DNA from: an uncultured Rhodospirillales bacterium
Lineage (GTDB): Bacteria; Pseudomonadota; Alphaproteobacteria; Reyranellales; Reyranellaceae
NCBI GenBank assembly: GCA_945957125.1
Contig: CAMFJT010000037.1
Location: 1-32,653 of the forward strand
DNA: 32,653 bases
Direction: 5' to 3'
Shown: piece after piece, positions 23,756 through 31,659 of the stretch
Position numbering within the stretch: position 1 is the first letter of the stretch
Layout: every line of letters begins with the position of its first letter
Made by a program: the position numbers and the translations under genes
The notes under the pieces: model-generated
Told to the model about the DNA's origin: nothing
The model's input: the letters and a program-made list of their open reading frames with translations, nothing else
Database searches by the model: none

Positions 23756-24994
23756 ATGTTGTTAGCCAGGGTTCTTTCCCGGATCTTGGGGGAAGGACAG
23801 CTGACCATTGTCGATGCGGCAGGCCGGTCGCATCGCATCCAGGGCGCCAGGCCGGGCCCCGCCGTCACCATGCGGATCCACAGCTGGTGGACCGGCATGC
23901 GCCTGATCCTTCGTCCCCGCGTCGCCTTCGGCGAGGCCTACATGGACGGCAAGCTTACCGTCGAGAACGGCGATATCTACGACCTGCTCGATCTGATAGG
24001 CCGCAACATCGCGGCGATCGACGACACCCCGTTCGTCCGCTGGTCCTATTCCTGGCAGCGGATGGTGCGCTGGATCGAGCAGTACAATCCGGTCGGCAAG
24101 GCGCAACGCAACGTGGCGCACCACTACGACCTGAACGGCCAGCTCTACGATTTCTTCCTCGACCGCGACCGGCAGTACTCCTGCGCCTATTTCAGGACCG
24201 GCGACGAGCCGCTGGAGCAGGCACAGCTCGACAAGAAGCGGCACATCGCCGCCAAGATGCTGCTGACGCCCGGCCAGAAGGTCCTCGACATCGGCTCCGG
24301 CTGGGGCGGCATGGCGCTGTTCCTCGGCGAGCAATACGGCGTCGACGTGACCGGCGTCACCCTGTCGACGGAGCAGCACACCGTCTCGAGCCGGCGCGCG
24401 CTGGAGGGAAGCCTGGCCGACCGGGTGCGCTTCAAGCTGCTCGACTACCGTCAGGAACCCGACCGCTACGACCGCATCGTCTCGGTCGGCATGTTCGAGC
24501 ATGTCGGCGTCGCGCACTATGTCGAGTTCTTCCGCAAGACGAAGGAGCTGCTGAAGGACGACGGGGTGATGGTGCTGCACGCGATCGGCCGCATGGAGCC
24601 GCCCGGCGCGACCAACACCTGGCTGAAGAAGTACATCTTCCCCGGCGGTTACACCCCTGCCCTGTCGGAGGTCATGGCGGCGATCGAGAAGGTCGGGCTG
24701 TGGGTCACCGATGTGGAGATCCTGCGGCTGCACTATGCCGAGACGCTGCGCCACTGGCGCCAGCGCTTCCTCGCCAACCGCGAGCGCATCAAGCAGCAGT
24801 CAGGCTACGATGAGCGCTTCTGCCGCATGTGGGACTTCTATCTCGCCGGCTGCGAGATATCGTTCCGGTACATGAACCAGATGGTCTTCCAGATCCAGCT
24901 CGCCCGCCGCCAGGACGCAGTGCCGCTGACCCGCGACTATATCGTCGATGCCGAGCGCGACACCACGGTCGGCCACTCGATGGCGGCGGAGTAA
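23756..24994 (+). CDS. cfa: cyclopropane-fatty-acyl-phospholipid synthase
   Basis: Cfa adds a methylene group from S-adenosylmethionine to double bonds of membrane phospholipid acyl chains, usually in stationary phase or under acid stress. The 412-residue protein has an N-terminal lipid-binding domain (about 1-120) and a SAM methyltransferase domain with VLDIGSGWGG (168-175). The active-site residues known from E. coli fall at nearly identical numbers: C143 (YSCAYF), E238 (MFEHVG), H265 (LHAIGR) and Y317. The start ATG at 23756 has GGGGTG upstream. The 153-bp gap before it has a short GC hairpin (CCGGGC 23658-23663 with GCCCGG 23669-23674) but no clear promoter. Transcription ends near a weak terminator at 24997-25028. 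Confidence 0.96.
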   Translation: MLLARVLSRILGEGQLTIVDAAGRSHRIQGARPGPAVTMRIHSWWTGMRLILRPRVAFGEAYMDGKLTVENGDIYDLLDLIGRNIAAIDDTPFVRWSYSWQRMVRWIEQYNPVGKAQRNVAHHYDLNGQLYDFFLDRDRQYSCAYFRTGDEPLEQAQLDKKRHIAAKMLLTPGQKVLDIGSGWGGMALFLGEQYGVDVTGVTLSTEQHTVSSRRALEGSLADRVRFKLLDYRQEPDRYDRIVSVGMFEHVGVAHYVEFFRKTKELLKDDGVMVLHAIGRMEPPGATNTWLKKYIFPGGYTPALSEVMAAIEKVGLWVTDVEILRLHYAETLRHWRQRFLANRERIKQQSGYDERFCRMWDFYLAGCEISFRYMNQMVFQIQLARRQDAVPLTRDYIVDAERDTTVGHSMAAE

Positions 24995-24996
24995 GT

Positions 24997-25028
24997 AAGG
25001 AGGTTAGCACGAGAAAAACCTTCCTTTT
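24997..25028 (+). terminator. possible intrinsic terminator after cfa
   Basis: AAGGAGGTT (24997-25005) pairs with AACCTTCCTT (25017-25026) with one bulged base and runs directly into TTTT. It begins two bases after the cfa stop. The stem is AT-rich and imperfect, so strength is uncertain. The remaining 147 bp before dnaB show no other structure I can support. Confidence 0.4.
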
Positions 25029-25175
25029 CTGGCGACGCGGTGCAAGAACAACGCTGGAACGCTGGAAGGTATCCTCCCCTTGCGCGGGATTACTGCGAGA
25101 TGGTTGGAACGGCGGCGGAACGGCGCGAAGTTCAAGCCATGACCAACGGCCGGGAGGCGCGCAAACGACTCCACG

Positions 25176-26705
25176 ATGGAAGCGAAAAAAGATAGCGACA
25201 AAATTATCAAAATGCCTGGCGTGGAGCCGACCGCTCTTCGCGAGCCGCCGCACAACTTCGAGGCGGAACAGGCGCTGCTCGGCTCCATCCTGGTCAACAA
25301 TGCCGCCTACCAGCGCGTCGCGGAGTTCCTGAAGGGCGAGCATTTCGCCGATCCCGTGCACGGCAAGCTGTTCGACGCCCTCGCCCGCCTGATCGAGCGC
25401 GGACAGGTCGTCAGCGCGGTCACGCTCAAGACCTATATCGAGCACGACGAGGACATCAGGGCGGCGGGCGGCCCGTCCTACGTCGCCCAGCTGGCGGCCG
25501 CCTCGGTGCACGTCATCGATGCCGGCGACTTCGGCCGCATCGTCCATGACCTCTACCTGCTGCGCCAGCTCATCGATCTCGGCCAGAACGTGGTCAACAC
25601 CGCCTACAAGCCGACGCTCGACGAAACCGCCATCGAGCAGATCGAGATCGCCGAGAAGAAGCTCTACGACCTTGCCAGCACCGGTCAGACGGAAGGCGGC
25701 TTCAAGCCGTTCCGCACCGCCCTGACCGAGGCGATGGTCGCGGCCGAGGCCGCCTACAACCGGGCGGGCCAGCTCACCGGCGTGGCGACCGGTCTCGCCC
25801 AGCTCGACATGCTGCTCGGCGGCCTGCATCGATCGGATCTCCTGATCCTCGCCGGCCGTCCTTCGATGGGCAAGACGGCGCTCGCCACCAACATCGCCTT
25901 CAACGCCGCCAAGGCCTATCGCGAGGCGATCGTCGACGGCGTGCCGAAGGCGGTCGACGGCGCTGTGGTCGGCTTCTTCTCGCTCGAAATGTCGTCGGAG
26001 CAGCTCGCCACCCGCATGCTGTCGGAGCAGGCCGAGATCCCCTCCGAGAAGATCCGAAAGGGCGAGCTGATCAGCAGCCATTTCGACAAGGTGCTGGAGA
26101 TCAGCCGCGAGCTCGAGCACCTCAACTTCTACATCGACGACACGCCGGCGCTCAGCATCGCCGCGCTGCGCACCCGCGCCCGCCGGCTGAAGCGCACGCA
26201 TGGGCTGGGCCTGCTGATCGTCGACTATCTCCAGCTTCTCGCCCCCTCGGGCAAGTCGCGCCAGGAGAACCGCGTGCAGGAAGTCTCCGAGATCACCCGC
26301 GGCCTCAAGACGCTGGCCAAGGAGCTCGACGTGCCGGTGCTGGCCCTGTCGCAGCTCAGCCGCGCCGTCGAGCAGCGCGAGGACAAGCGGCCGCAGCTCG
26401 CCGACCTGCGCGAATCGGGCTCGATCGAACAGGATGCCGACGTGGTGATGTTCGTCTATCGCGAGGAATACTACCTGACGCGCACCGAGCCGGCCCGCCG
26501 GCCCGAGGAGAGCGACCAGAAGTTCAACGAGCGGCACGACGACTGGAAGCAGCGCTGCGAGCGCAGCTACGGCAAGGCCGAGGTGATCGTGGCCAAGCAG
26601 CGCCACGGTCCGACCGGAATCGTGCGGCTGTCGTTCGAGGGCCAGTACACCAAGTTCGGCAACCTGGCCGCCGATGCCGATGGGCCGGGGCCCGTCTTCG
26701 AGTAG
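25176..26705 (+). CDS. dnaB: replicative DNA helicase DnaB
   Basis: DnaB is the hexameric 5'-3' helicase at the replication fork. The 509-residue protein has the N-terminal primase-interacting domain (about 20-125, HNFEAEQALLGSIL), a linker, and the RecA-type helicase domain. Walker A is GRPSMGKT (227-234), Walker B is LLIVDYLQLL, and the conserved LSQLSRAVEQREDKRP, LADLRESGSIEQDAD and VYREEYY motifs follow. There is no intein. The start at 25176 lacks a good ribosome site at normal distance (GGGAGG is about 19 bases upstream). An in-frame ATG at 25212 would drop 12 residues and also lacks one. The first gene of a long plus-strand run; alr follows after 10 bp. Confidence 0.97.
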   Translation: MEAKKDSDKIIKMPGVEPTALREPPHNFEAEQALLGSILVNNAAYQRVAEFLKGEHFADPVHGKLFDALARLIERGQVVSAVTLKTYIEHDEDIRAAGGPSYVAQLAAASVHVIDAGDFGRIVHDLYLLRQLIDLGQNVVNTAYKPTLDETAIEQIEIAEKKLYDLASTGQTEGGFKPFRTALTEAMVAAEAAYNRAGQLTGVATGLAQLDMLLGGLHRSDLLILAGRPSMGKTALATNIAFNAAKAYREAIVDGVPKAVDGAVVGFFSLEMSSEQLATRMLSEQAEIPSEKIRKGELISSHFDKVLEISRELEHLNFYIDDTPALSIAALRTRARRLKRTHGLGLLIVDYLQLLAPSGKSRQENRVQEVSEITRGLKTLAKELDVPVLALSQLSRAVEQREDKRPQLADLRESGSIEQDADVVMFVYREEYYLTRTEPARRPEESDQKFNERHDDWKQRCERSYGKAEVIVAKQRHGPTGIVRLSFEGQYTKFGNLAADADGPGPVFE

Positions 26706-26715
26706 GATCAATTCG

Positions 26716-27900
26716 ATGTCCCTGTCCGCCGACAACGACGCGGCCCGCCGCGCCGGCGCCGTCCTCACGGTCGACCTCGCCAACATCGCCGCCAACTGGC
26801 GCGGGTTGCGCGATGCCGGCCGCGCCGACGGCAAGCCGATCGACTGTGCCGCCGTCCTCAAGGCCGATGCCTACGGCACCGGCGCCGCGATCGTCGCACC
26901 GCGTCTGGCTGCCGAAGGCTGCCGCCATTTCTTCGTTGCCCATCTCGAGGAAGGCATTGCCCTGCGCGCCGTCGTGCCGGAGCATCCCATCTACGTGCTG
27001 AACGGTCTGCTGCCGGGCACGGAGGCCGATTTCGTGCAGTTCGGCCTCACGCCGGCGCTGAACCACCTCGCCCAGCTCAATGCCTGGCGCGCTGCCGCCC
27101 AGCGCTTCAACCGGCCGCTCGATGCGGTCATCCACGTCGACACCGGCATGCACCGGCTGGGCTTCAGCCCGGAGGAGGCGCTGGTGCTGTCCAACGAGCG
27201 CGGCCGCCTGCGCGGTCTGCGCCTGGCGTTGCTGATGAGCCATCTCGTGGCGGCGGAGGAGCAAGCCAACCCGATCAGCGCCGAGCAGCTCGCGCGTTTC
27301 CGCGAGTTCGTGCGCACGATGCCCGGCGCACCCGCTTCGCTGGCCAACTCGTCGGGCATCTTCCTCGGCCCCGACTATCATTTCGACCTGCTGCGGCCGG
27401 GTGCGGCGCTCTACGGCATCAATCCCCTGCCCGGCCAGCCCAATCCGATGCTGCCGACGGTCACTCTGCACGCACGCATCCTGCAGGTCCGTCGGATCGA
27501 AGCCCTCCAGACCGTGGGATACGGTGCCGCGTGGCGTTCGGCCCGCCCCAGTCGCGTGGCGACCATTGCGCTGGGCTACGCCGACGGCTACTTCCGCAAC
27601 CTCATGAGCCGCACATACGTGCATCTTGCCGGGCACAAGGTGCCCGTGGTGGGCCGCATCTCGATGGACCTCGTGACGATCGACGTGACCGACGTGCCGG
27701 AAGCCGAGAGCCAGCCGGGCGCGCTGGTGGAGATCCTGGGGCCGCACCTGACGACCGACGACCTCGCGGACCATGCCCGCACCAACGCCTACGAGGTGAT
27801 GACCGCGCTCGGCCGGCGCTACGCGCGCGTCTATCTCGACGCCCCGCCCGCCGAGGCTGGCGCCCACGAGGATGCGGCCGAAGCGGAGACGCCGGCGTGA
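26716..27900 (+). CDS. alr: alanine racemase
   Basis: This PLP enzyme makes D-alanine for peptidoglycan. The 394-residue protein has the PLP-binding lysine K49 in AAVLKADAYGTG, an alpha/beta barrel, and the second catalytic base tyrosine Y288 in ALGYADGYFR. GRISMDLVTID in the C-terminal domain contributes to the active site of the partner subunit. ATG at 26716 follows the dnaB stop by 10 bp with AGGAT upstream; dnaB-alr linkage is common in alphaproteobacteria. The last bases (GTGA) overlap the start of mlaE. The C-terminal tail is Ala/Glu-rich and unconserved. Confidence 0.96.
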   Translation: MSLSADNDAARRAGAVLTVDLANIAANWRGLRDAGRADGKPIDCAAVLKADAYGTGAAIVAPRLAAEGCRHFFVAHLEEGIALRAVVPEHPIYVLNGLLPGTEADFVQFGLTPALNHLAQLNAWRAAAQRFNRPLDAVIHVDTGMHRLGFSPEEALVLSNERGRLRGLRLALLMSHLVAAEEQANPISAEQLARFREFVRTMPGAPASLANSSGIFLGPDYHFDLLRPGAALYGINPLPGQPNPMLPTVTLHARILQVRRIEALQTVGYGAAWRSARPSRVATIALGYADGYFRNLMSRTYVHLAGHKVPVVGRISMDLVTIDVTDVPEAESQPGALVEILGPHLTTDDLADHARTNAYEVMTALGRRYARVYLDAPPAEAGAHEDAAEAETPA

Positions 27901-28676
27901 GCATTCCCGTCGTGACCCAGCTCGGCCGCATGACGCTGGCGCTGCTGGCGATGATCGGCGCCGTCACCTCGTTCGCCGCGCGGGCGATCCGCCACGGCCT
28001 GCAGCCGCCCTACTACCGCCAGCAGATCCTGCGGCAGGTGCTGGAGATCGGCTACTACTCGCTGCCCGTCGTCGGCCTCACGGCGATCTTCACCGGCATG
28101 GTGCTGGCGCTGCAAAGCTACACCGGCTTCGCGCGCTTCTCCGCCGAGCAGGCCATCCCCAACGTCGTGGTCGTCTCGTTGACCCGCGAGCTGGGGCCCG
28201 TGCTGGCCGGCCTGATGGTCGCCGGCCGGGTCGGCGCGGCGATGGCGGCGGAGATCGGCACGATGCGGGTGACCGAGCAGATCGATGCGCTCACCACGCT
28301 CTCGACCGACCCGTTCAAGTATCTCGTCGCGCCGCGGCTGATTGCGGGCATCCTCACCCTCCCCGTGCTGGTGCTGATCGCCGACATCATCGGCGTGCTC
28401 GGCGGCTACCTGGTCGGCGTCTACAAGCTGGACTTCAACGACTCGACCTACCTGCGCAACACGCTCGATTTCCTGCAGTTCCAGGACGTGTTCTCCGGGC
28501 TCGTGAAAGCCGCCGTCTTCGGCTTCCTGATCACGCTGATGGGCTGCTACCACGGCTACACGTCGAAGGGCGGTGCACAAGGCGTCGGCGCGGCCACGAC
28601 CAACGCCGTGGTCTCCGCGTCGATCCTGATCCTGACCTTCAACTACTTCATCACCGAAGCCTTCTTCGCCCGCTGA
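27897..28676 (+). CDS. mlaE: MlaE-type lipid ABC transporter permease
   Basis: The 259-residue integral membrane protein has the MlaE/YrbE domain: an N-terminal interface helix, YSLPVVGLTAIFTGMVLALQ, the ELGPVLAGLMVAGRVGAAMAAEIGTM core and STDPFKYLVAPRL. Five or six helices are expected. MlaE with the MlaF ATPase forms the inner-membrane engine that moves phospholipids between the membranes to maintain outer-membrane asymmetry. The start is GTG at 27897, overlapping the alr stop, with GGAG eight bases upstream. It overlaps mlaF by one base. The usual MCE-domain partner (MlaD) is not encoded next to it. Confidence 0.93.
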   Translation: MSIPVVTQLGRMTLALLAMIGAVTSFAARAIRHGLQPPYYRQQILRQVLEIGYYSLPVVGLTAIFTGMVLALQSYTGFARFSAEQAIPNVVVVSLTRELGPVLAGLMVAGRVGAAMAAEIGTMRVTEQIDALTTLSTDPFKYLVAPRLIAGILTLPVLVLIADIIGVLGGYLVGVYKLDFNDSTYLRNTLDFLQFQDVFSGLVKAAVFGFLITLMGCYHGYTSKGGAQGVGAATTNAVVSASILILTFNYFITEAFFAR

Positions 28677-29449
28677 TGAGCGCTCCCAAGATCTCGCTGC
28701 GCGGCGTCACCAAGGCCTTCGGCGCCAAGCCGGTGCTGCGCGGCATCGACCTCGACGTCGCGGCCGGCGAATCGGTCGTCGTGATCGGCGGCTCGGGCAC
28801 CGGCAAGTCGGTGATGCTGAAATGCATCCTCGGCCTGATCCGCCCCGACGGCGGCTCGATCCGGATCGACGGCGAGGAGACGGTCGGTCTGGGTGACGGC
28901 GAGCGTACCCAGGTGATGCGCAAGTTCGGCATGCTGTTCCAGGGCGGCGCGCTGTTCGACTCGCTGCGGGTCTGGCAGAACGTCGCCTTCGGGCCGATCC
29001 AGAGCGACGGCATGGCACCGGCCAAGGCCAAGGATCTGGCGATGGCCAAGCTCGCCAATGTCGGGCTCGGGCCGGAGATCGGCGAGCTCTTCCCGTCGGA
29101 GCTGTCGGGCGGCATGCAGAAGCGTGTCGCGCTGGCCCGTGCCATCGCGCGCGAGCCGGAGATCATCTTCTTCGACGAGCCGACCACCGGCCTCGACCCG
29201 ATCATGGCCGACGTGATCAACGAGCTGATCGTGAAATGCGTGCACGAGCTCGGCGCCACCGCGGTGTCGATCACCCACGACATGGCGAGCGCGCGCAAGA
29301 TCGGCCACCGCATCGCCATGCTCTACGACGGCCGGCTGATCTGGCAGGGCCCGGTGGCGGAGATCGACCATTGCGGCAACGCCCATGTCGAGCAGTTCAT
29401 CAACGGCCGGGCCGAGGGTCCGATCCAGATGCAGGTCAGGAAGCTCTGA
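28676..29449 (+). CDS. mlaF: MlaF-type lipid ABC transporter ATP-binding protein
   Basis: The 257-residue ATPase has Walker A GGSGTGKS (38-45), a Q-loop in MLFQGGALFDSL, signature LSGGM (143-147), Walker B IIFFDEPTTGLDP and the switch His in SITHDM. GALFDSLxVxxNV is characteristic of the MlaF/Ttg2A family. It energises MlaE for phospholipid transport. The ATG shares its A with the mlaE stop (TGATG), so they are translationally coupled. The stop is followed by a 120-bp spacer with a large hairpin, then radA, so no mlaD, mlaC or mlaB gene follows. Confidence 0.94.
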   Translation: MSAPKISLRGVTKAFGAKPVLRGIDLDVAAGESVVVIGGSGTGKSVMLKCILGLIRPDGGSIRIDGEETVGLGDGERTQVMRKFGMLFQGGALFDSLRVWQNVAFGPIQSDGMAPAKAKDLAMAKLANVGLGPEIGELFPSELSGGMQKRVALARAIAREPEIIFFDEPTTGLDPIMADVINELIVKCVHELGATAVSITHDMASARKIGHRIAMLYDGRLIWQGPVAEIDHCGNAHVEQFINGRAEGPIQMQVRKL

Positions 29450-29479
29450 TCGTGGCCGCCGCCAGGGAGACGCTCCGCT

Positions 29480-29555
29480 GGGAGCGCGGCTTTCCAGAGC
29501 CGCTCATGGAATGGTCCAAGCCGAACAAAGAGCGGCTCTGGAGAGCCGCGCTCCC
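29480..29555. repeat. 26-bp near-perfect inverted repeat between mlaF and radA
   Basis: The left arm 29480-29505 (starting GGGAGCGCGGC) and the right arm 29530-29555 (ending GCCGCGCTCCC) match at 25 of 26 positions as reverse complements. The 24-base loop itself contains TGGA...TCCA. A second, overlapping short hairpin (CGCTCC 29471-29476 with GGAGCG 29481-29486) could compete with it. No T-run follows. It ends 14 bp before the radA start and could hinder or regulate radA translation, or be a dispersed palindromic element. Confidence 0.75.
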
Positions 29556-29569
29556 GGCAGGCGCGTGAG

Positions 29570-31009
29570 ATGGCCCGCCCGCTCAAGCGCTTCATCTGCC
29601 AGTCGTGCGGCGCGGTCACCAGCAAGTGGAGCGGCCGCTGCGAGAGTTGCGGCGAATGGAACACCATCGTCGAGGAAGCGGCGCCCGCGCCCGGCGCCGC
29701 CGGCAGCGGCTTGGTCCGCCGCGGTCGCGGCCGGATCCTCGATTTCGACGGCCTGGTCGGGGCGACGCCGCAGCCGCCGCGCTACAGCAGCGGCATCGTC
29801 GAGTTCGACCGGGTATGCGGCGGCGGTCTGGTGGTCGGCTCGGCCCTGCTGATCGGCGGCGATCCGGGCATCGGCAAGTCGACGCTGCTGCTGCAGGTCG
29901 CGGCAGCCCTTGCCCGCCAGCATACCGCCTGCGCCTACATCTCGGGCGAGGAGGCGCTCGACCAGGTGCGGCTGCGCGCCGAGCGGCTGGGACTGGGCGG
30001 CGCCCCCGTGCAGCTCGCGACCGCGACCGCGGTGCGCGACATCGTCGCCACCCTCGAGCAGCCCGGCGCGCCACGCGTCGCCGTCATCGATTCGATCCAG
30101 ACCATGTGGCTGGACACGATCGACAGCACGCCCGGCACGGTAACCCAGGTGCGGGCCTCGGCGCAGGCTCTGGTCGAGCTCGCCAAGCGGCGCGGCATCG
30201 CCATCCTGCTGGTCGGCCACGTCACCAAGGACGGCGCCATCGCCGGCCCCCGCGTGCTCGAGCACATGGTCGACACCGTGCTCTATTTCGAGGGCGAGCG
30301 CGGCCACCAGTTCCGCATCCTGCGCACGGTCAAGAACCGCTTCGGCCCGACCGACGAGATCGGCGTCTTCGAGATGTCCGACCGCGGCCTGGCCGACGTC
30401 GCCAACCCCTCGGCGCTGTTCCTCGGCGAGCGTCGCGGCCATGTCTCGGGCGCCTGCGTCTTCGCCGGCATCGAGGGCACGCGCCCCGTGCTGGTCGAGA
30501 TCCAGGCCCTGGTCAGCCCCTCCTCCCTCGGCACGCCGCGGCGCGCGGTGGTCGGCTGGGATTCCAACCGGCTGGCCATGGTCCTGGCGGTTCTCGAGGC
30601 GCGCTGCGGCGTCACCACCGGGATCAACGACGTCTATCTCAACGTCGCCGGCGGCCTACGGATCGGCGAGCCGGCAGCCGACCTCGCGGTGGCCGCCGCG
30701 GTCGTCTCCTCGCTCGCCGACGAGCCGGTGCCATCCGACATGGTCGTGTTCGGCGAGGTCGGGCTGGGCGGCGAGGTCCGGCCGGTCGGCCAGCGCGAGG
30801 CGCGCCTGCGCGAGGCAGCAAAGCTCGGCTTCCGCAGCGCGCTAGTGCCGCGCGCGCGCAGCGGCAGCGGCCCTGCGCCGCGACCGCCCGAGGGCATCGT
30901 TGTTGACGAAATCGAGCATCTGGCCGACCTTGTCGCCCGTTTTCAGCCTGCCGATCGGCCCCTCGCGCAACGCCGCCGCGAGGGCGGTTCCGAAGGAAGG
31001 CGCGAGTAA
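29570..31009 (+). CDS. radA: DNA repair protein RadA
   Basis: RadA is a RecA-like ATPase that promotes branch migration in recombinational repair. The 479-residue protein has an N-terminal C4 zinc finger (C10, C13, C24, C27), Walker A GGDPGIGKST (96-105), the RadA-specific KNRFG motif (255-259) and a C-terminal Lon-protease-like domain (about 290-450; VEIQALV, TTGINDVYLNVAGG). The C-terminal 30 residues are Arg-rich and unconserved. The ATG at 29570 is fixed by the MARPLKRFICQSCG start; the ribosome site is poor and lies beside the 26-bp inverted repeat. cvpA starts 37 bp after the stop. Confidence 0.97.
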   Translation: MARPLKRFICQSCGAVTSKWSGRCESCGEWNTIVEEAAPAPGAAGSGLVRRGRGRILDFDGLVGATPQPPRYSSGIVEFDRVCGGGLVVGSALLIGGDPGIGKSTLLLQVAAALARQHTACAYISGEEALDQVRLRAERLGLGGAPVQLATATAVRDIVATLEQPGAPRVAVIDSIQTMWLDTIDSTPGTVTQVRASAQALVELAKRRGIAILLVGHVTKDGAIAGPRVLEHMVDTVLYFEGERGHQFRILRTVKNRFGPTDEIGVFEMSDRGLADVANPSALFLGERRGHVSGACVFAGIEGTRPVLVEIQALVSPSSLGTPRRAVVGWDSNRLAMVLAVLEARCGVTTGINDVYLNVAGGLRIGEPAADLAVAAAVVSSLADEPVPSDMVVFGEVGLGGEVRPVGQREARLREAAKLGFRSALVPRARSGSGPAPRPPEGIVVDEIEHLADLVARFQPADRPLAQRRREGGSEGRRE

Positions 31010-31046
31010 CGCCGCGAGCAAACGCCCCAACGCAGCGCAGAGGATC

Positions 31047-31613
31047 ATGGAAAAGCTCGGCATCAACGTATTCGACGTGGCGGTCATCGTCGTCGCCGTG
31101 TTCGGCGCGATCATCGGCATGTCCGCAGGGCTCGCACACGCCGTGCTGTTCATCGTCTCGTGGGTCGGCGCCGGCTGGATCGCGCTGAACTACTCCCACC
31201 TGATCGAGCCCGAGATCCTCAAGCTGGTGCAGAGCGCGGAGCTGGCGAAGTTCGGCGCCATGCTGGTGGTGTTCGTCTTCGCCCTGATCGTGCTGGTGAT
31301 CGCCACCAACGCCCTGTCGCGCGCGATCCGCATGAGCCCGCTCAACAAGCCCGACCACATCCTGGGTGGGGGCTTCGGCGTTATCTGCGCCTGGGTGGCC
31401 ATGGGCGTGGCCTATCTGTTCTTCACCTATCTGGGCCCCAAGCCCATCCCCGCCGTCATCGAATCCGGCGCCACGTTTCCGCTGATCCGGGACATGGCCA
31501 ACTATGTCGAGCCCTACCTGCCGCCGGGCTTCAAGGCCCGCATGACGCAAAAAGCCGATCCTGCTGCCGGCAGCGCGCCGCCGGCGGTCGAGGCTCCCAA
31601 ACCGCCGCAGTGA
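31047..31613 (+). CDS. cvpA: CvpA family membrane protein
   Basis: The 188-residue protein has four predicted transmembrane helices (about 10-27, 30-47, 68-88, 108-128) and the CvpA fold start NVFDVAVIVVAVFGAIIGMSAG. The C-terminus is a Pro/Ala-rich soluble tail. In E. coli cvpA lies upstream of purF and affects colicin V production and envelope stress tolerance; the molecular role is not settled. Here too it directly precedes purF, which strengthens the call. ATG at 31047 is chosen for the hydrophobic N-terminus and the GAGG just upstream, although the spacing is short. The open frame extends upstream into radA without conserved sequence. Confidence 0.92.
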   Translation: MEKLGINVFDVAVIVVAVFGAIIGMSAGLAHAVLFIVSWVGAGWIALNYSHLIEPEILKLVQSAELAKFGAMLVVFVFALIVLVIATNALSRAIRMSPLNKPDHILGGGFGVICAWVAMGVAYLFFTYLGPKPIPAVIESGATFPLIRDMANYVEPYLPPGFKARMTQKADPAAGSAPPAVEAPKPPQ

Positions 31614-31659
31614 CATATCCTTGATGGCGCTCGCGGCGGTCCCCAGATATAACCCCGCC

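Noticed and set aside
25139..25195. 18-residue upstream open frame overlapping the dnaB start
   Set aside because: ATG 25139 to TAG 25195 overlaps the dnaB ATG in another frame, but it has no ribosome site and no sign of conservation can be judged here; kept only as a note because dnaB itself has a poor ribosome site.
24789..26861. 690-codon minus-strand frame opposite cfa end and dnaB
   Set aside because: Crosses the cfa-dnaB boundary and mirrors dnaB codons; no domain recognised.
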